From Aquatica leii (Eukaryota > Arthropoda > Insecta > Coleoptera > Lampyridae): 64,000 nt of DNA. The notes under the pieces are model-generated. The model worked only from the letters and a program-made list of their open reading frames with translations. It was not told the origin of the DNA and did not search any database. The translations under genes and the position numbers were made by a program. The stretch spans positions 168,824,035 to 168,888,034 of the forward strand of contig CM069432.1 in NCBI GenBank assembly GCA_035610365.1, read 5' to 3'. Within the stretch, counting starts at the first letter, position 1. The number at the start of each line of letters is the position of its first letter. This document shows, one piece after another, positions 1 through 11,120 of the stretch.

Positions 1-190
1 TTTGTGTTCGCCCACTGTAATATGTATTTCTTGGTTTTGTCCTTTTCCACACAGGGCAATATTTGTTCCTAACGGTGACAAATAATAATTTACCAGTGTT
101 GGCACCAACAATACATGCTATACCAGAAGAAGCATCATACTTTGTCTTATAGGACCGTTTTGATCATGCTCCATCGGCAACGACCGTTAT
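1..190 (-). pseudogene. Mutator-like transposase fragment (truncated by window edge)
   Basis: Read on the minus strand, this encodes about 60 residues including ITVVADGA, a stop, then SKRSYKTKYDASSG and IACIVGANTGKLLFVTVRNK. The same block recurs at about 58550-58690 (VIADSAWSKRSYKTKYDA, then GVACIVGAKTGKLLFVTVR), so the two are copies of one family. From family knowledge, an A-D-G-x-W-x-K-R-S-Y stretch followed by a GxxTGK stretch belongs to the Mutator-like transposase domain that insect genomes often carry joined to a YqaJ nuclease. Here the Trp after ADGA has become a TGA stop and the rest of the gene is beyond the window edge or lost, so it is a dead fragment. No end of the element can be seen. 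Confidence 0.65.
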
Positions 191-1659
191 ATTTACCTAT
201 ACTAAGAGATTACAATTAAAAAATAAATGAAAACTACGTTAATTTGCAAATTTATTTTGTTTTGATCGCTCGACACCATAATTGGCCGTTGAGTCTTACA
301 AATTTTAAATTTTCTTGTAAAATATTCTACAAAACTTCTTTGTATCTAATTTTTTCAAGAATTTTGCCACCCTGCCAAAATGTTTAAATTTGGAAATGTA
401 TAACGCCTTGGTATTGGTATTACAAACTCATTACATAATTACCGCACTACGTTTAAAAACACAACAAATTAAAATTTGTTTCTATTGCCTAAATCTTACT
501 TCTACCGTTAGCAAATCGTTTATAAATTATGCAAGAATACAGTACACGCTAACAAATGTTTTGAGGATCAACTTACATAACAAATAAAAATTGTTTTTGA
601 TTACATTGGAATGTTACTACTACCACCTGTTTATCTTATCCATAGTAGTAAAATAAGATATGACACATGACTGATTATAAATTATGCAAAAGTACAGTAC
701 ACGCTCACAACAATTTTTAATGCTCACTGGCTTTTAAAAAGAAAGTTCTACGATATTAGTAGTACTAAACGTACTAAAAAGGTATTACCATATTATACAT
801 TTCATTAAAGTAAAAGTAAAATTTTTAGGTATTAATATTACTTTTTGTAAATGAGAGAAATCTGTTTTTAAAATAGTCAGAAAATGTGATTTCTTTTCTA
901 CTATTCTTACTAATGAACATCTGTGTGTCGCTTCTAAGGTCATTTCGCGCTAGTTTGTTTTAATTTCTATGACTAAGAGCAATGAGTATTGCTTTTTTTC
1001 CACAACCGCTATTGTTACTTTATAAGCGATCGATGTTAACGATAGTTATTTTATAGGCAATCAATGATTTTGAGAATTTTTTATGATCCACGATTGTGAT
1101 TGCGATCGGTTTTTTGAAGAGGCTGCAATGTTTTACAAAACTTGTTTATATTTTCTTAAAAGCATTTTGGCAATACTGAAGTTTAATTTTAGTGTCATTA
1201 CATTACTAATTTGTAGGCCGTAAATTTAAATTCAAATTATTTCTCATATATCTACACTTTTACAAACAATGAAACATAATACATAGTAATACTATCTCAA
1301 TAATACATTGTTTACCACTAAAGAGCGGAAGTTGATGCAGTAAAAATCATCAAATAAAATATAGATACGTACATCCAATTTTCAGCGCTCCCTTCGAGAA
1401 GTAGTTGAACTTTTATACAGCTTTTTTTCTACAAATATACATTTACATGTAACTGACAGTGAAGAAATTAAAACGGTTCCGATTCTTCGTAATTATTTTT
1501 AAATCGATTTAGTACTTGCAATTTCTTTCCAATAATCAGTAAATGTTTAAAAACAATTTTGTTAAAACCGAATATTTGTTAATAACTGTTATGTTGGTTA
1601 AAGATTATTTAAATAAGATTGAACATTTTTCAAAACAGTACAAACGTTTTAAAATTGTT
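191..1659. other. AT-rich intergenic DNA with one short direct repeat
   Basis: No open frame with coding character was found. The only structure noted is a pair of direct repeats of about 34 bases at 521-554 and 676-709, both reading TATAAATTATGCAA then a variable base pair, then TACAGTACACGCT. Confidence 0.5.
521..709. repeat. Pair of ~34-base direct repeats
   Basis: 521-554 and 676-709 match at nearly every base (core TACAGTACACGCT) about 155 bases apart. The origin is unknown. Confidence 0.5.
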
Positions 1660-2101
1660 TTAGTGCTTGCAATTTATTTTCAGTAATTGAGCGATAGATG
1701 TGATTTCGATTAACGCTAACGAAAGTTGATAGAACAGCGTTAGGTTCCGGCCAATAGTCTTGAGGTGTATTGGCTCTAAGACCGGTTCTAGTACTTCCAT
1801 TGTCAGACTGTCAATAGTATCCATTAAGCGCTCATCGTTATCCAAAAGCAAAAACTCACACTTTAACAAAGCAGCAACATCATTCCATGAACGTAAATGA
1901 TTTTGGTTTGTCCTAAAAATAAGGACTTTGCCAGATAAAACGTCAAAAGCTAAGAGAAAAAGTTTATGCTGTAAAACACTACAAGACAAACACATCACGT
2001 TAATACAAATAAAAAACTCTATAAGTAAAGAAGGACATTCCAATCTCCTAAGTTCGTTTCCAAATCAGATTCTATGAAAGTAACAAGTGGTGGTTCTTTG
2101 T
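1660..2101 (-). CDS. Candidate 3'-terminal exons of an unrecognised minus-strand gene
   Basis: On the minus strand an open frame runs from about 2043 to a TAA at 1660 and encodes a coherent stretch (SWNDVAALLKCEFLLLDNDE, then MDTIDSLTMEVLEPVLEPI). Immediately upstream, in another frame, 2101-2037 encodes KEPPLVTFIESDLETNLGDW. A likely model is a splice acceptor TATTGTTCAG ending at 2102, exon 2101-2037, a 68-base intron with donor GTCCTT, an acceptor TTTTACAG, and a last exon 1968-1660. That intron size fits the other introns in the window. The family is not recognised. The base composition is richer than the flanks, which favours real coding DNA. A retrotransposon sits 11 bases upstream of the first acceptor. 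It could instead be a frameshifted relic. Confidence 0.35.
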
Positions 2102-2107
2102 CTGAAC

Positions 2108-2112
2108 AATAC
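2108..2112. repeat. Target-site duplication AATAC, left copy
   Basis: AATAC precedes the 5' LTR and is repeated at 6866-6870 directly after the 3' LTR, which fixes both ends of the element. Confidence 0.9.
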
Positions 2113-2306
2113 TGTTATGTTTTTAAATATTCAAAAATACATATACAAAATAAGGTACAGACGCTTGCGCGAATATAGAGATAATGATTTATACAAATGG
2201 CGAAATATACGTTTTTGGGTAAAAGTTAATGGCAATAAATATTAAGTTATAAACTACAAAATACGTTTTATTAAACTGAATTACATTTACAACTACATAC
2301 ACAACA
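2113..2306 (+). repeat. 5' LTR
   Basis: 194 bases, TG...CA ends, no difference seen from the 3' LTR at 6672-6865. Confidence 0.93.
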
Positions 2307-2307
2307 A

Positions 2308-2322
2308 ATTGGCGACGAGGAT
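2308..2322 (+). promoter_or_regulatory. Primer binding site
   Basis: ATTGGCGACGAGGAT lies two bases after the 5' LTR, the expected place for tRNA-primed first-strand synthesis. The priming tRNA was not identified. Confidence 0.6.
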
Positions 2323-3125
2323 TTTAAAAGAAGCCACTACAAAATACGTACGTACAAATTAAATTACATTATATTGGATTTATCTACATTACAAGCATGC
2401 CAAAAATAACGCAAACCGATAAAGATACGGAAATAGCAAGTTTACCAATTGCTTATCAAATACAATCAACATTTACAGTTGAAATTTTTGATATATCAAA
2501 AACGCGATGGTCCAGATGGGTTAAACGATTAGAAGGTGCGTTTCAAGTTTTTAAAATTCCTAACGAAATGAAGCTGCCGTATTTATTACATTATATGGGG
2601 ACAGAAGCGTACGATACACTTTGCGATAAATACGCACCGGGATTTCCAGAAAGTGGAACATATCAAGAAATTGTTCAAACAATGGATAGTTTTTACAATC
2701 CTGCACCTCTCGAGATTGCGGAAATTTTTCGATTTCAAAACAGAAAACAAGAAGATGGGGAATCAATTCAAGAATTTTTATTAGCATTACAAAAGATGTC
2801 CATAAACTACAAATTCGGCGATTACCTTAAAAGCGCTTTACGAAATCAATTTGTGTTTGGGCTTAAATCAAGAAAAATTCAAGTAAGATTACTGGAGACA
2901 CGCAATTTAGATTTGGATAGAGCTGTAGAAATTGCAACTAGCATAGAAGCTTCCGAAAATGACAGTAATCAATTTAATTGTAATTCAAAAACTAACATTC
3001 ATAAATTGCACGCTTCTAACATTAAAAATAAAGAACTACTAACAACTAACCCTAGTAATAAGCAAAATTTTAAACATAAACGACCTTTTAAAAATCTTTT
3101 AAAAACAGAATCAAATTCAAACGCT

Positions 3126-3265
3126 CCCAAACAACACATTGGTACAAAAAACGTCTAAATGTCCGGCTAATAGACATTTATTAGACATAAAAACGTTTTT
3201 AAACGCGTTATTAACGTTTATTAGACGGACATTTAGACGTTTTTTGTACCAATGTGTTGTTTGGG
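3126..3265. mobile_element. 140-base palindromic MITE-like insertion inside gag
   Basis: Arms 3126-3165 and 3226-3265 are perfect 40-base inverted repeats (outer end CCCAAACAACACATTGGTAC), and the 60-base centre is itself an imperfect palindrome around TTTTTAAACGCG. CT on both sides (3124-3125, 3266-3267) may be a 2-base target duplication. The 140 bases plus that duplication shift the frame by one, which accounts exactly for the frame change between the capsid region and the zinc knuckles. The superfamily is not identified. Confidence 0.75.
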
Positions 3266-3975
3266 CTAATTCAAGTTCATTTAAAGGTAAAATTACAAGT
3301 TGCTATCGCTGTGGTGATACAAATCACTTAGTAAATAATTGTAAAAAAACAAATTTATTCTGCAATAACTGCAAAATACCCGGTCACTTACAAAAAACTT
3401 GTTTAAGAAGTAACAAAGTAAATGTAGTTGACGAAATCTTAAATATTGATTCTAAATGTTCAAGTGAAAAATTTATGATTACACTATTAATTAATAAGAT
3501 ACAAATACCCTTTGAAATTGATTCTGGAGCAGCAGTTACATTAATAAATGAAGAAATTTATTATAAATATTTTTCAAATATAGTATTACACGAAACAGAT
3601 ATAAAATTAGCAACATACTGTAAAAATAAACTAAATGTTTTAGGTGTAATTTCAGTGGAAGTACAACATCAGGATACTAAATTATCCCTAGATTTATATG
3701 TAGTTGAAGGCAAAGGAACTTCTTTGGTGGGAAGACAGTGGATACGTGCTTTAAAACTAAATTTACATGAAGTTAACTCTGTGACCGATAATACCAAATT
3801 ATCAAAATTACTTGACAAATACCAATATCTATTTGATCCTTCAATTGGAAAAATATCAGGTATACAAGCTTCGATATTTCTTAAACAAAATACGAAACCA
3901 GTTTTTATGAAACCGCGAACTGTTCCGTTTTCATTACGTGATAAAGTAGAAGCCGAAATTGACTCTTTAGTTTCT

Positions 3976-3978
3976 TAA
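3976..3978 (+). other. In-frame nonsense codon in pol
   Basis: TAA between protease and reverse transcriptase, in a frame otherwise open from the zinc knuckles to 6525. The downstream frame continues without a shift, so this looks like a single base change and not programmed recoding; recoding cannot be excluded from one copy. Confidence 0.75.
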
Positions 3979-6671
3979 GGTATTTTACAAAAAGTAAATT
4001 TTTCAGAATGGGCTACACCCATTGTTCCTGTTGTTAAATCAAATGGGGAGGTTCGAATTTGTGGGGATTTTAAAACTACTTTAAACCCATACATACAAAT
4101 AGACGAGCATCCGTTACCTACAACAGATGATTTACTCTCTCAAATGTCGGGTGGCACAAAATTTTCAAAAATTGATATCAAAAAAGCATATTTACATCTA
4201 GAAGTTAAAGACGAAATGAAACATTTGCTTACATTAAATACGCATAAAGGTTTATTCCGCTCAAATAGGTTAATGTTTGGAATTGCTAGTGCACCGGCCA
4301 TATGGCAGCGTTTAATGGAACAATTATTACAAGGCATTCCGGGAGTGTCCGTGTTTTTAGACGACATTAAAGTTACGGGGCCCTCTACAGAGGTACACTT
4401 ACAAAGACTAGATAATGTTTTAAGTAAATTAAAAGAACATAATTTAAAAATTAATTTAGAAAAAAGCGAATTTTTAAAAGACGAAATAGAATATTGCGGA
4501 TTTAAAATTAATAAAGATGGTATTTCAAAAGTCAAACATAAAATAGATGCTATTACAAAAGCACCTATTCCACAAAATAGAACTCAGGTTAGATCATTTA
4601 TTGGGCTTATTAATTATTATCGAAGGTTTATTGAAAACGCAAGTTCAATTTTAAAATCCTTAAACAATTTATTAAGTAACCAATATCAGTTCAAGTGGAT
4701 AAAAGAATGTCAAAAGTCTTTTAATACAGCAAAAAGAATAATAACTTCTAAAAATGTTCTTTGTCATTTTGATCCAAATTTGAAACTAATTTTAGCTACT
4801 GATGCGTCACCTTATGGGGTTGGTGCGGTTCTCTCACATATTTTTCCGGATGGTACAGAACGACCGATAAAATTTGCGTCTCAAACTTTATCTGTCACAC
4901 AACAAAAATATTCCCAAATCGATAAGGAAGCTTACAGTTTAATTTTTGGGGTAAAAAAATTTTACAATTACTTGTGCGCAAAACGTTTTACTTTAATTAC
5001 AGATCATAAACCACTGTTACAAATTTTTTCGCCAAATAAAAGTTTACCTACACTTAGCGCTACAAGAATGCAACATTACGCAATGTACTTACAAGGTTTT
5101 AATTACGATATAGCTTACAAAAATACAAACTCGCACTACAATGCAGACGCTTTATCGCGATTACCTATTAAATCTGAACAATTAATTAAATATGATGTAT
5201 CAGATTCATTTGAATTAAATTTAATAGAAACTTTACCTACTAATGTACAAGATTTAGCTTTTCACACAAAAAACGACGCAATATTAAAAGATTTACTTCT
5301 AGGTTTACAAACGGGACAAACAGTAAATAAAAAATTCAGATTCAATATTAATCAAAACGAATTTTCGTTACAATCCGGTATAATAATGAGAGGTCAAAGA
5401 GTATTAGTTCCTACAAAGTTGAGAAAAAAAATATTAGAAGAACTACATACGGGACATTTTGGTATTGTTAAAATGAAAGGTTTACCTCGAAGCTACTGCT
5501 GGTGGCCAAACATTGATAACGACATAGAAAACATTTCTCAAAATTGTTACGAATGCAATAAGTTACGAAATAATGCAATTCCGGTTGATAACCACGTTTG
5601 GGAAACACCAAAATCATGTTTCGAAAGAGTACATGTAGATTACGCTGGTTCATTTAACGGCGGTTACTATTTCATTTTAGTTGACGCGTTTAGTAAATGG
5701 CCTGAAATAATTTTTACCAAGTCCATGACAACTGCAATTACAATTCAAAATTGCAGGAAAATTTTTAGTACTTATGGTATACCCAAAGTGTTAGTTAGCG
5801 ATAACGGCACACAATTTAAGTCTTACGAATTTCAAAAATTTTTACGTAACAACGGCATCATACACAAATATTCAGCTCCTTACCATCCAGCAACTAATGG
5901 TCAGTGTGAAAGATACGTACAAATTTTAAAAAAATCTTTAAAAGCAATGTATTGCGAAGGAAATAGTAGAGAACATGAATTATGTAAATTACTTTTACAA
6001 TATAGAAAAATGCCACATTCTAGTACAAATGTAAGCCCTTCAAAACTAATGTTTGGGAGACAGATTAGGTCGCGAATTGATTTAATTAAACCGGAAACAT
6101 ATGAAAATCGAAACGCGATCGTGTCAAATGTTAAAGAAATTAGATTAGGTAGTAGAGTTGCAGCACAAGACAATTTTCATGAAAAATGGAAATTTGGAAT
6201 AGTTATTAAAAAATTAGGTTTACTGCACTACAATATTAAATTAGATCACGGACCAATTTGGAGACGACACATTAATCAGTTAAGAGTTATAGGAGTCAAT
6301 ACACCTAAAGAGAGACTATTTCCTACAAATCAGTATGAAAACGTAACAGAAAAACATATTGATAATAATACGCACGTAACCATTTCGAGTACCACTAATG
6401 AAAACATACAGTCAAATAGTTCAGAAAATAAAAATATAATGCCTGAATGTACGCTTACTGAAAATGTACCTATTTTGCGAAAATCGACAAGAATTCGCAA
6501 TCCTGTTGTAAGAATGAATTTATAATTTTTGTTACAATTTTATATTACAATCAATTTATTTCTTTGTTACGAATTGTTACATTACCACTTAGTTATCAGT
6601 TATTATATTTGTGTTCTTTGTTAATTTAATTAGCTTACTTGTTAGAAATTAAGTTACGGTAAGGAAGGAAA

Positions 6672-6865
6672 TGTTATGTTTTTAAATATTCAAAAATACA
6701 TATACAAAATAAGGTACAGACGCTTGCGCGAATATAGAGATAATGATTTATACAAATGGCGAAATATACGTTTTTGGGTAAAAGTTAATGGCAATAAATA
6801 TTAAGTTATAAACTACAAAATACGTTTTATTAAACTGAATTACATTTACAACTACATACACAACA
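6672..6865 (+). repeat. 3' LTR
   Basis: 194 bases, apparently identical to 2113-2306, followed by the AATAC duplication at 6866-6870. Confidence 0.93.
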
Positions 6866-6870
6866 AATAC

Positions 6871-7674
6871 ATATCTAAAACACCAAATTAATCAAAATAG
6901 TAACACAAAGCAAAAGTCTATCGCCACGTATCTAACTAAAAATACAATTAAAATAAAAGCAAGTTGATAACTAAAGCGAAATGAAGCCAACATACTACTA
7001 AAAAACTAATATCAATAAAGATGTACTAGAATCAATAAAAGAAATCATAACTGCACACACGAAATCGAGCTCTTTGGCAGTTGAGCGGCAAATGTGTTAC
7101 GAGAATTTTCTCGTAACTTATTTGGTAGCAACTAAATCAGTCTGATTTGGTAACTGGATCATAGTTTTCAATGTGCTAATTATAAATCAATTTTAAAAAG
7201 GCGCCGAAACGGTTAGAAACTAGAAAGGTAGACACTATTTAAATATATCCAACGCTAAAGTAGAATAAATGACAAAACACTGGTTATAACGACAAATACA
7301 TTTATTTTTAACAATGACAAATGAAAAGATTAAAAGAATTATGTAAGCAAGGCAGAATTACATATATAGTAACCAAGAATAATTTCATAAATATTATAGT
7401 TATAGCGTTGATACAAATCCTGGAAGATAAGCAATACTCCACAATTACAGTTACAGTAACAACAAAAACAATTAATTCGTAATTTTAGAGATAAACGTCA
7501 ATTTAATGCGAAACTAGTGAATTCGCAACTCGTAGCAAACGCATTTAGCGTAAATTGAAACCGTAGAAACAAAAATCTGCATGAATTAATTGTGATAATA
7601 TCTATATCTAAGTCACACGTATTTTATGTTCGAGAAATACACAAATTAATAACAAGAAAAAAGATACTTACCAT
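6871..7674. other. AT-rich DNA without a recognisable gene
   Basis: No coding frame or repeat was recognised. If the candidate exons on either side belong to one minus-strand gene, this would be intron. Confidence 0.4.
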
Positions 7675-7803
7675 TGTCCAAAACATGCGGATCGTAGCTT
7701 GTCGATATACAATGAATCGTCGTAATCAAATGCGTCAATCATTTGAGTGGTTTTCACTTTTCCTATCGTAGGTGTGCCTTCAAGGTTATTTAAACATTGC
7801 ATG
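7675..7803 (-). CDS. Candidate exon of an unrecognised minus-strand gene
   Basis: Minus strand: an ATG at 7803 opens a frame of 42 codons plus two bases (MQCLNNLEGTPTIGKVK, then TTQMIDAFDYDDSLYIDKL and RSACFGQ) that ends exactly at a strong splice donor, TG|GTAAGT. The base composition is balanced compared with the surrounding AT-rich DNA. The next exon was not found. The phase (two bases left over) does not join directly to the acceptor near 2102, so other exons would lie between, or the two regions are different genes. The family is not recognised. Confidence 0.35.
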
Positions 7804-8412
7804 AAGTATAACTACGACTTATCTCCAGATTTTTTCGGAAGTGGCTTAATTAACCAAGGGCCGCCCCTTTTAGTATATGTTTCTAATTATAGTCTCGATC
7901 GGAAAGTAATGAATTGACATGAATCACTACGAATTGGCCAACACGTGGCGGTATTGCAAGTCGCTCAGGAAGGCTTTCACAAAAGCAGCGAAAATACCAG
8001 GGGGTATTCGCTTCATACAAATTTTATGTACAGCACGATTTTTTGAGCCATCTATGAGTGCACCAGGATTTATTTTGACATTTGTGATTATTTACAGCTA
8101 AGATAAAAATGTATTTTGCTGTATCAACTTTATTTGTTAACCGCAAATAATAAACGTAATTGTGAAAGTTTATTGTATGTATGATTTTGTTAGTGCAAAA
8201 TTAATATAAGGACAATAAATAAGGTACGTTTTAATAGATAATGTAAATTGATAGGCTATTAATTCAATAATCTTCTAGATCGATTGCATTAGAGGATGTC
8301 CCTCCCTTCTCAATCAATTTACTTTACCAAGAATTAAGGACCATTGGGACTTGTGGTTGGAAATGGTGCATTGAAGATTTAAAACTTAAACCATTTAACA
8401 CATTAAGAAATT
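7804..8412. other. Intergenic stretch, no gene recognised
   Basis: A 60-codon open frame at 7919-8101 has no recognisable motif and was not accepted as a gene. Confidence 0.4.
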
Positions 8413-8766
8413 ATGTGTGCGCTACCGATTGCCAATGTATTGCATTGGTTGATGCTTAGTGCACTAGCAGGCACTTCACAACAATCAAGTAAGTAATGAC
8501 ATTGTAGATAGAACAGATCTATTACTTTTGTAATTTGTAGAAATCGATATCAACATTCGTCAAGTGAGTGAAAAACAAGAAAAATACAAAATATTATTAG
8601 GATACAGAAAAGGGTAATTCATAATATTAAATCTAGATTAATTAAAAACAAAAATTCAAAAAATACTCTACAGACCTTGTTTGTTCACAACTTAAACTTT
8701 ATCGATTTCCCAATTGTTTCTGCGTTTAGTGCCTCTATTGATTCACAAACAAGCAGAGGTGCTTAA
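8413..8766 (+). CDS. Possible small secreted protein, three exons
   Basis: The ATG at 8413 opens MCALPIANVLHWLMLSALAG, which has the hydrophobic core of a signal peptide, and the exon ends at 8488 on a strong donor (A|GTAAGT). An acceptor TTTGTAATTTGTAG gives a 52-base intron and exon two from 8541. A strong donor CAA|GTGAGT (8564) and an acceptor CTCTACAG (8673) give a third exon that stays open to TAA at 8764-8766. The model predicts 63 residues with two small introns. An alternative donor at about 8612 would give a shorter end. No family is recognised and there is no cysteine pattern of a known peptide. It could be chance; the run of good splice sites and the signal-like start are the reasons to list it. 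Confidence 0.35.
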
Positions 8767-9483
8767 ATCTTGAATTGATTACAAATATTACGGATCCTTT
8801 TTCGTTTATTCCAAATCCTATTTTATTAATCAAGTTTATAGCAATCGTTTTTTAATTTTGTCAAGTATTCCAAAGTTCACTGACAGTCCTTTCAATTTCC
8901 ACCAACTTAGTTGCTCCAGAAAAAACGCACCTTCGTCTCATAATTGACAAATTCGTATCCATAATTCACTTACACCCTTGCACTCCCTCGAGATAAATAT
9001 AATTCTTAGTGTATTTTATAAATATTATGAATTGCCTTTATTCTGTTCGTAGTTTTTTTTAAATTATCAATTAATTCAAAAATGATACTCATATTTTTTT
9101 CTAATCAATGGGAATTTTAGTTGCAAAAATTGCAAATTAATCGTTTACATAGAAACCATTTGATTAATAAGAAATATTTATTTTTAATAGAATGTACGTA
9201 TTACCATTGGTTATATATAATCAATGTTATTACCCAAAACTAGTTATTTAAGTAAATCCTACGCATTGCTTATAACAATCTTGTCTATACATTTTTTTAT
9301 GTCTTATGTTGATTTTGTTGAGAATTTTTACATAAATAAATAGTATTTTAAATTAAAATAATTGTTTTCTATAAAATTTAAATGTATATATTTATGTTAT
9401 ATATAACCTTGAGATGACGCTACGGTAGTTCTTGGGTCAAACATAGATGTCGATAGTATTGGAAAAATCATACCATTTTTTTA
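8767..9483. other. AT-rich intergenic DNA
   Basis: Nothing recognised. Confidence 0.4.
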
Positions 9484-9936
9484 TACACGGAGTGCTGCAT
9501 CTTCCTTACATTATCTTTGGAAAATACTACTCGGCTTAGACCCCGTCACTGACTGACATTTACCACTCTGAAGATGCAAGCTGCAATGTTTTGCGAAAGA
9601 CACGAACAACAATACGCATAGGCCAATTTCTACTTCTAGTTTTGGTTCTCAAGGAGAGACTAGGACCAAGCCTAAGTCTGGGTGTTTAACTAAAGTCGCT
9701 TATAATCATACCTAATTTTTTGTGCATAACTTAGACTCTTTTTAAGTATTTCAAACATGAACATTTAGATTATAATTTGACAAAATTTAAACTATTAAAA
9801 AAACTTTAAAGTTATTCTCATAAACGTGATTAAAACACTTATGTTGATCGGAGAATTCAAAAATGTAATAATATACAGGAAGTTTTATTTAGAAAAACAC
9901 AACTTTAATATTTTAGGGCTTTTGCAACACCCTGTA
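9484..9936. mobile_element. Probable non-autonomous mariner/Tc1-like element
   Basis: The left end TACACGGAGTGCTGCA resembles the reverse complement of the right end (TGCAACACCCTGTA), and both lie next to TA (9482-9483 and 9937-9938), the usual duplicated dinucleotide of this superfamily. The terminal repeats are diverged. A related left end occurs at 37815 next to a mariner-like transposase relic. Inside, at about 9570-9600, CTGAAGATGCAAGCTGCAAT followed by GTTTTGCGAAA resembles the ends of Penelope-like elements. Confidence 0.4.
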
Positions 9937-9938
9937 TA

Positions 9939-10695
9939 AGTTATCACAAAACATTAATGGATAATTAATGAGCATTTACTAAATTTGTTTACTAAACATG
10001 AAACTTAAATTTCATCTTCTAATTTACTGTAAGTGTTTGAATGTTGGAACGTATTTAAATTACAATTACTCAGTCTTTTCCAAAACATGGTAATTCAGAA
10101 TTAATTTCATTGCGAAGCAAAGCTAAATACAGTACCTGATAATGTATTTTTTATAATTTTAGTTAACGCTAATTAATTTTCTGTTATTAATTTGCGTTAG
10201 CTTGGTTGAAATATTATTATCACAGGAAACATGCAGTATTATGATTGCAAAGAAAACCGTGTCGAAACAAAATCACGTTTTGAAATATAGACGATAACAA
10301 AAGATACACGTTTTCATTGATAAATAAAAAGTATTGTCTAGTTACATTCTTATCAATTTTACAACAGTACCGTCTGTTGTTGTATAGCGGCGAGTTTATG
10401 TAAAAAAAGTTTCATCATTTTACTATAGCAATGGAGCCACTTTACTGTATTCAATTTCTTTCCTTGTCTTAAGGTACTTCTCACTTTACTTAATCCTGGC
10501 CTTAATAGTCTTTTGATATTTAAATCAAATTGTAAATCCAAAGATTACCACGTTGGCATGAATAACGCAAATGTTTTTAATTAGTGCAAAATTTACCTAT
10601 AAATAACATTGTACTAATAGATAATGCACTCTATTATCATCCTATGATAGTGTTCAAATTAATGAAAACCACCTAAATAATCTGCACAAAAATAA
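9939..10695. other. AT-rich DNA, nothing recognised
   Basis: A 60-codon open frame at 10359-10541 on the minus strand has no recognised motif. Confidence 0.35.
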
Positions 10696-11120
10696 ATTAT
10701 TCGTGAATGGCTAGAGGCAAATAGAGTACCAAGAAAAAGTGACACGCGTAAAGCTGACTTAATAACAGTAGTACAGAAATTTAATGATAATAAAATATGT
10801 TATGTCGAGATAAATTACATATATTGAAACAGTATGGCTTATATGAAGTTTGCCAAAGTCTAAAGTTGCGATGAACAATGTATCTTAACGTAACAGTGAC
10901 AAAAATTTTGTGCGAAATGCATTTATAGATATAAATGTATCGGATTGAGAAAAGTGTTGTGCACATGTTCAACATGTAGCTAATAAAATGGGAGACTGTG
11001 AATGGTGGTTTGGTGAAACTGTAGAAACTTTATTATTTCCAGTAAATACAAGTTCATCAGATTAGAAGAAAAGGAAAGTTCCGAAGAAGAAGAGGGCGAG
11101 CATTTTTTTAATTTAATTTA
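10696..11120 (+). pseudogene. Decayed C-terminal part of a Tc1-like (DDE) transposase
   Basis: The plus strand encodes IIREWLEANRVPRKSDTRKA and DLITVVQKFNDNKI, followed in shifted frames by KQYGLYEV and further down GDCEWWFGETVETLLFPVNT, then an acidic SSEEEEGE tail. This order (WL-x-x-N ... L-x-x-VV stretch, K-Q-Y-G, late DG/GD segment, acidic tail) is how the C-terminal half of insect Tc1-like DDE endonucleases reads. Several stops and shifts separate the pieces, so it is dead. The assignment rests on remembered family pattern, not on a search. Confidence 0.4.

Larger units (their letters stand above)
2397..6525 (+). pseudogene. Ty3/gypsy gag-pol, interrupted twice
   Basis: The ATG at 2397 opens a 253-codon capsid-like region that ends inside the palindromic insertion (stop at 3156-3158). 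Beyond the insertion the frame differs by one base and encodes two CCHC zinc knuckles (CYRCGDTNHLVNNC, then CNNCKIPGHLQKTC), and an aspartic protease with DSGAAVTLI. A single in-frame TAA (3976-3978) falls just before the reverse transcriptase. From there the frame is open to 6525: RT with FLDD, RNase H with LATDASPYGVGAV, and integrase with an HHCC zinc motif and the catalytic series DYAGSF, VSDNGTQF and GQCERY. No envelope follows. Codon choice is AT-rich like the flanks. Family assignment is firm; the element cannot make a full polyprotein as it stands. Confidence 0.9.
2113..6865 (+). mobile_element. Ty3/gypsy LTR retrotransposon, complete but disabled
   Basis: A 4753-base element with 194-base LTRs (2113-2306 and 6672-6865) that look identical, begin TGTTATG and end ACAACA. 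It is flanked by the 5-base duplication AATAC. A primer-binding-site-like ATTGGCGACGAGGAT follows the 5' LTR, and a purine run AAGGAAGGAAA (6661-6671) precedes the 3' LTR. Identical LTRs point to a recent insertion. The coding part carries a capsid-like region, two zinc knuckles, protease, reverse transcriptase, RNase H and integrase, with no envelope gene, resembling the elements annotated as K02A2.6-like in insects. It is broken twice: a palindromic insertion at 3126-3265 and a TAA at 3976-3978. Confidence 0.93.
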
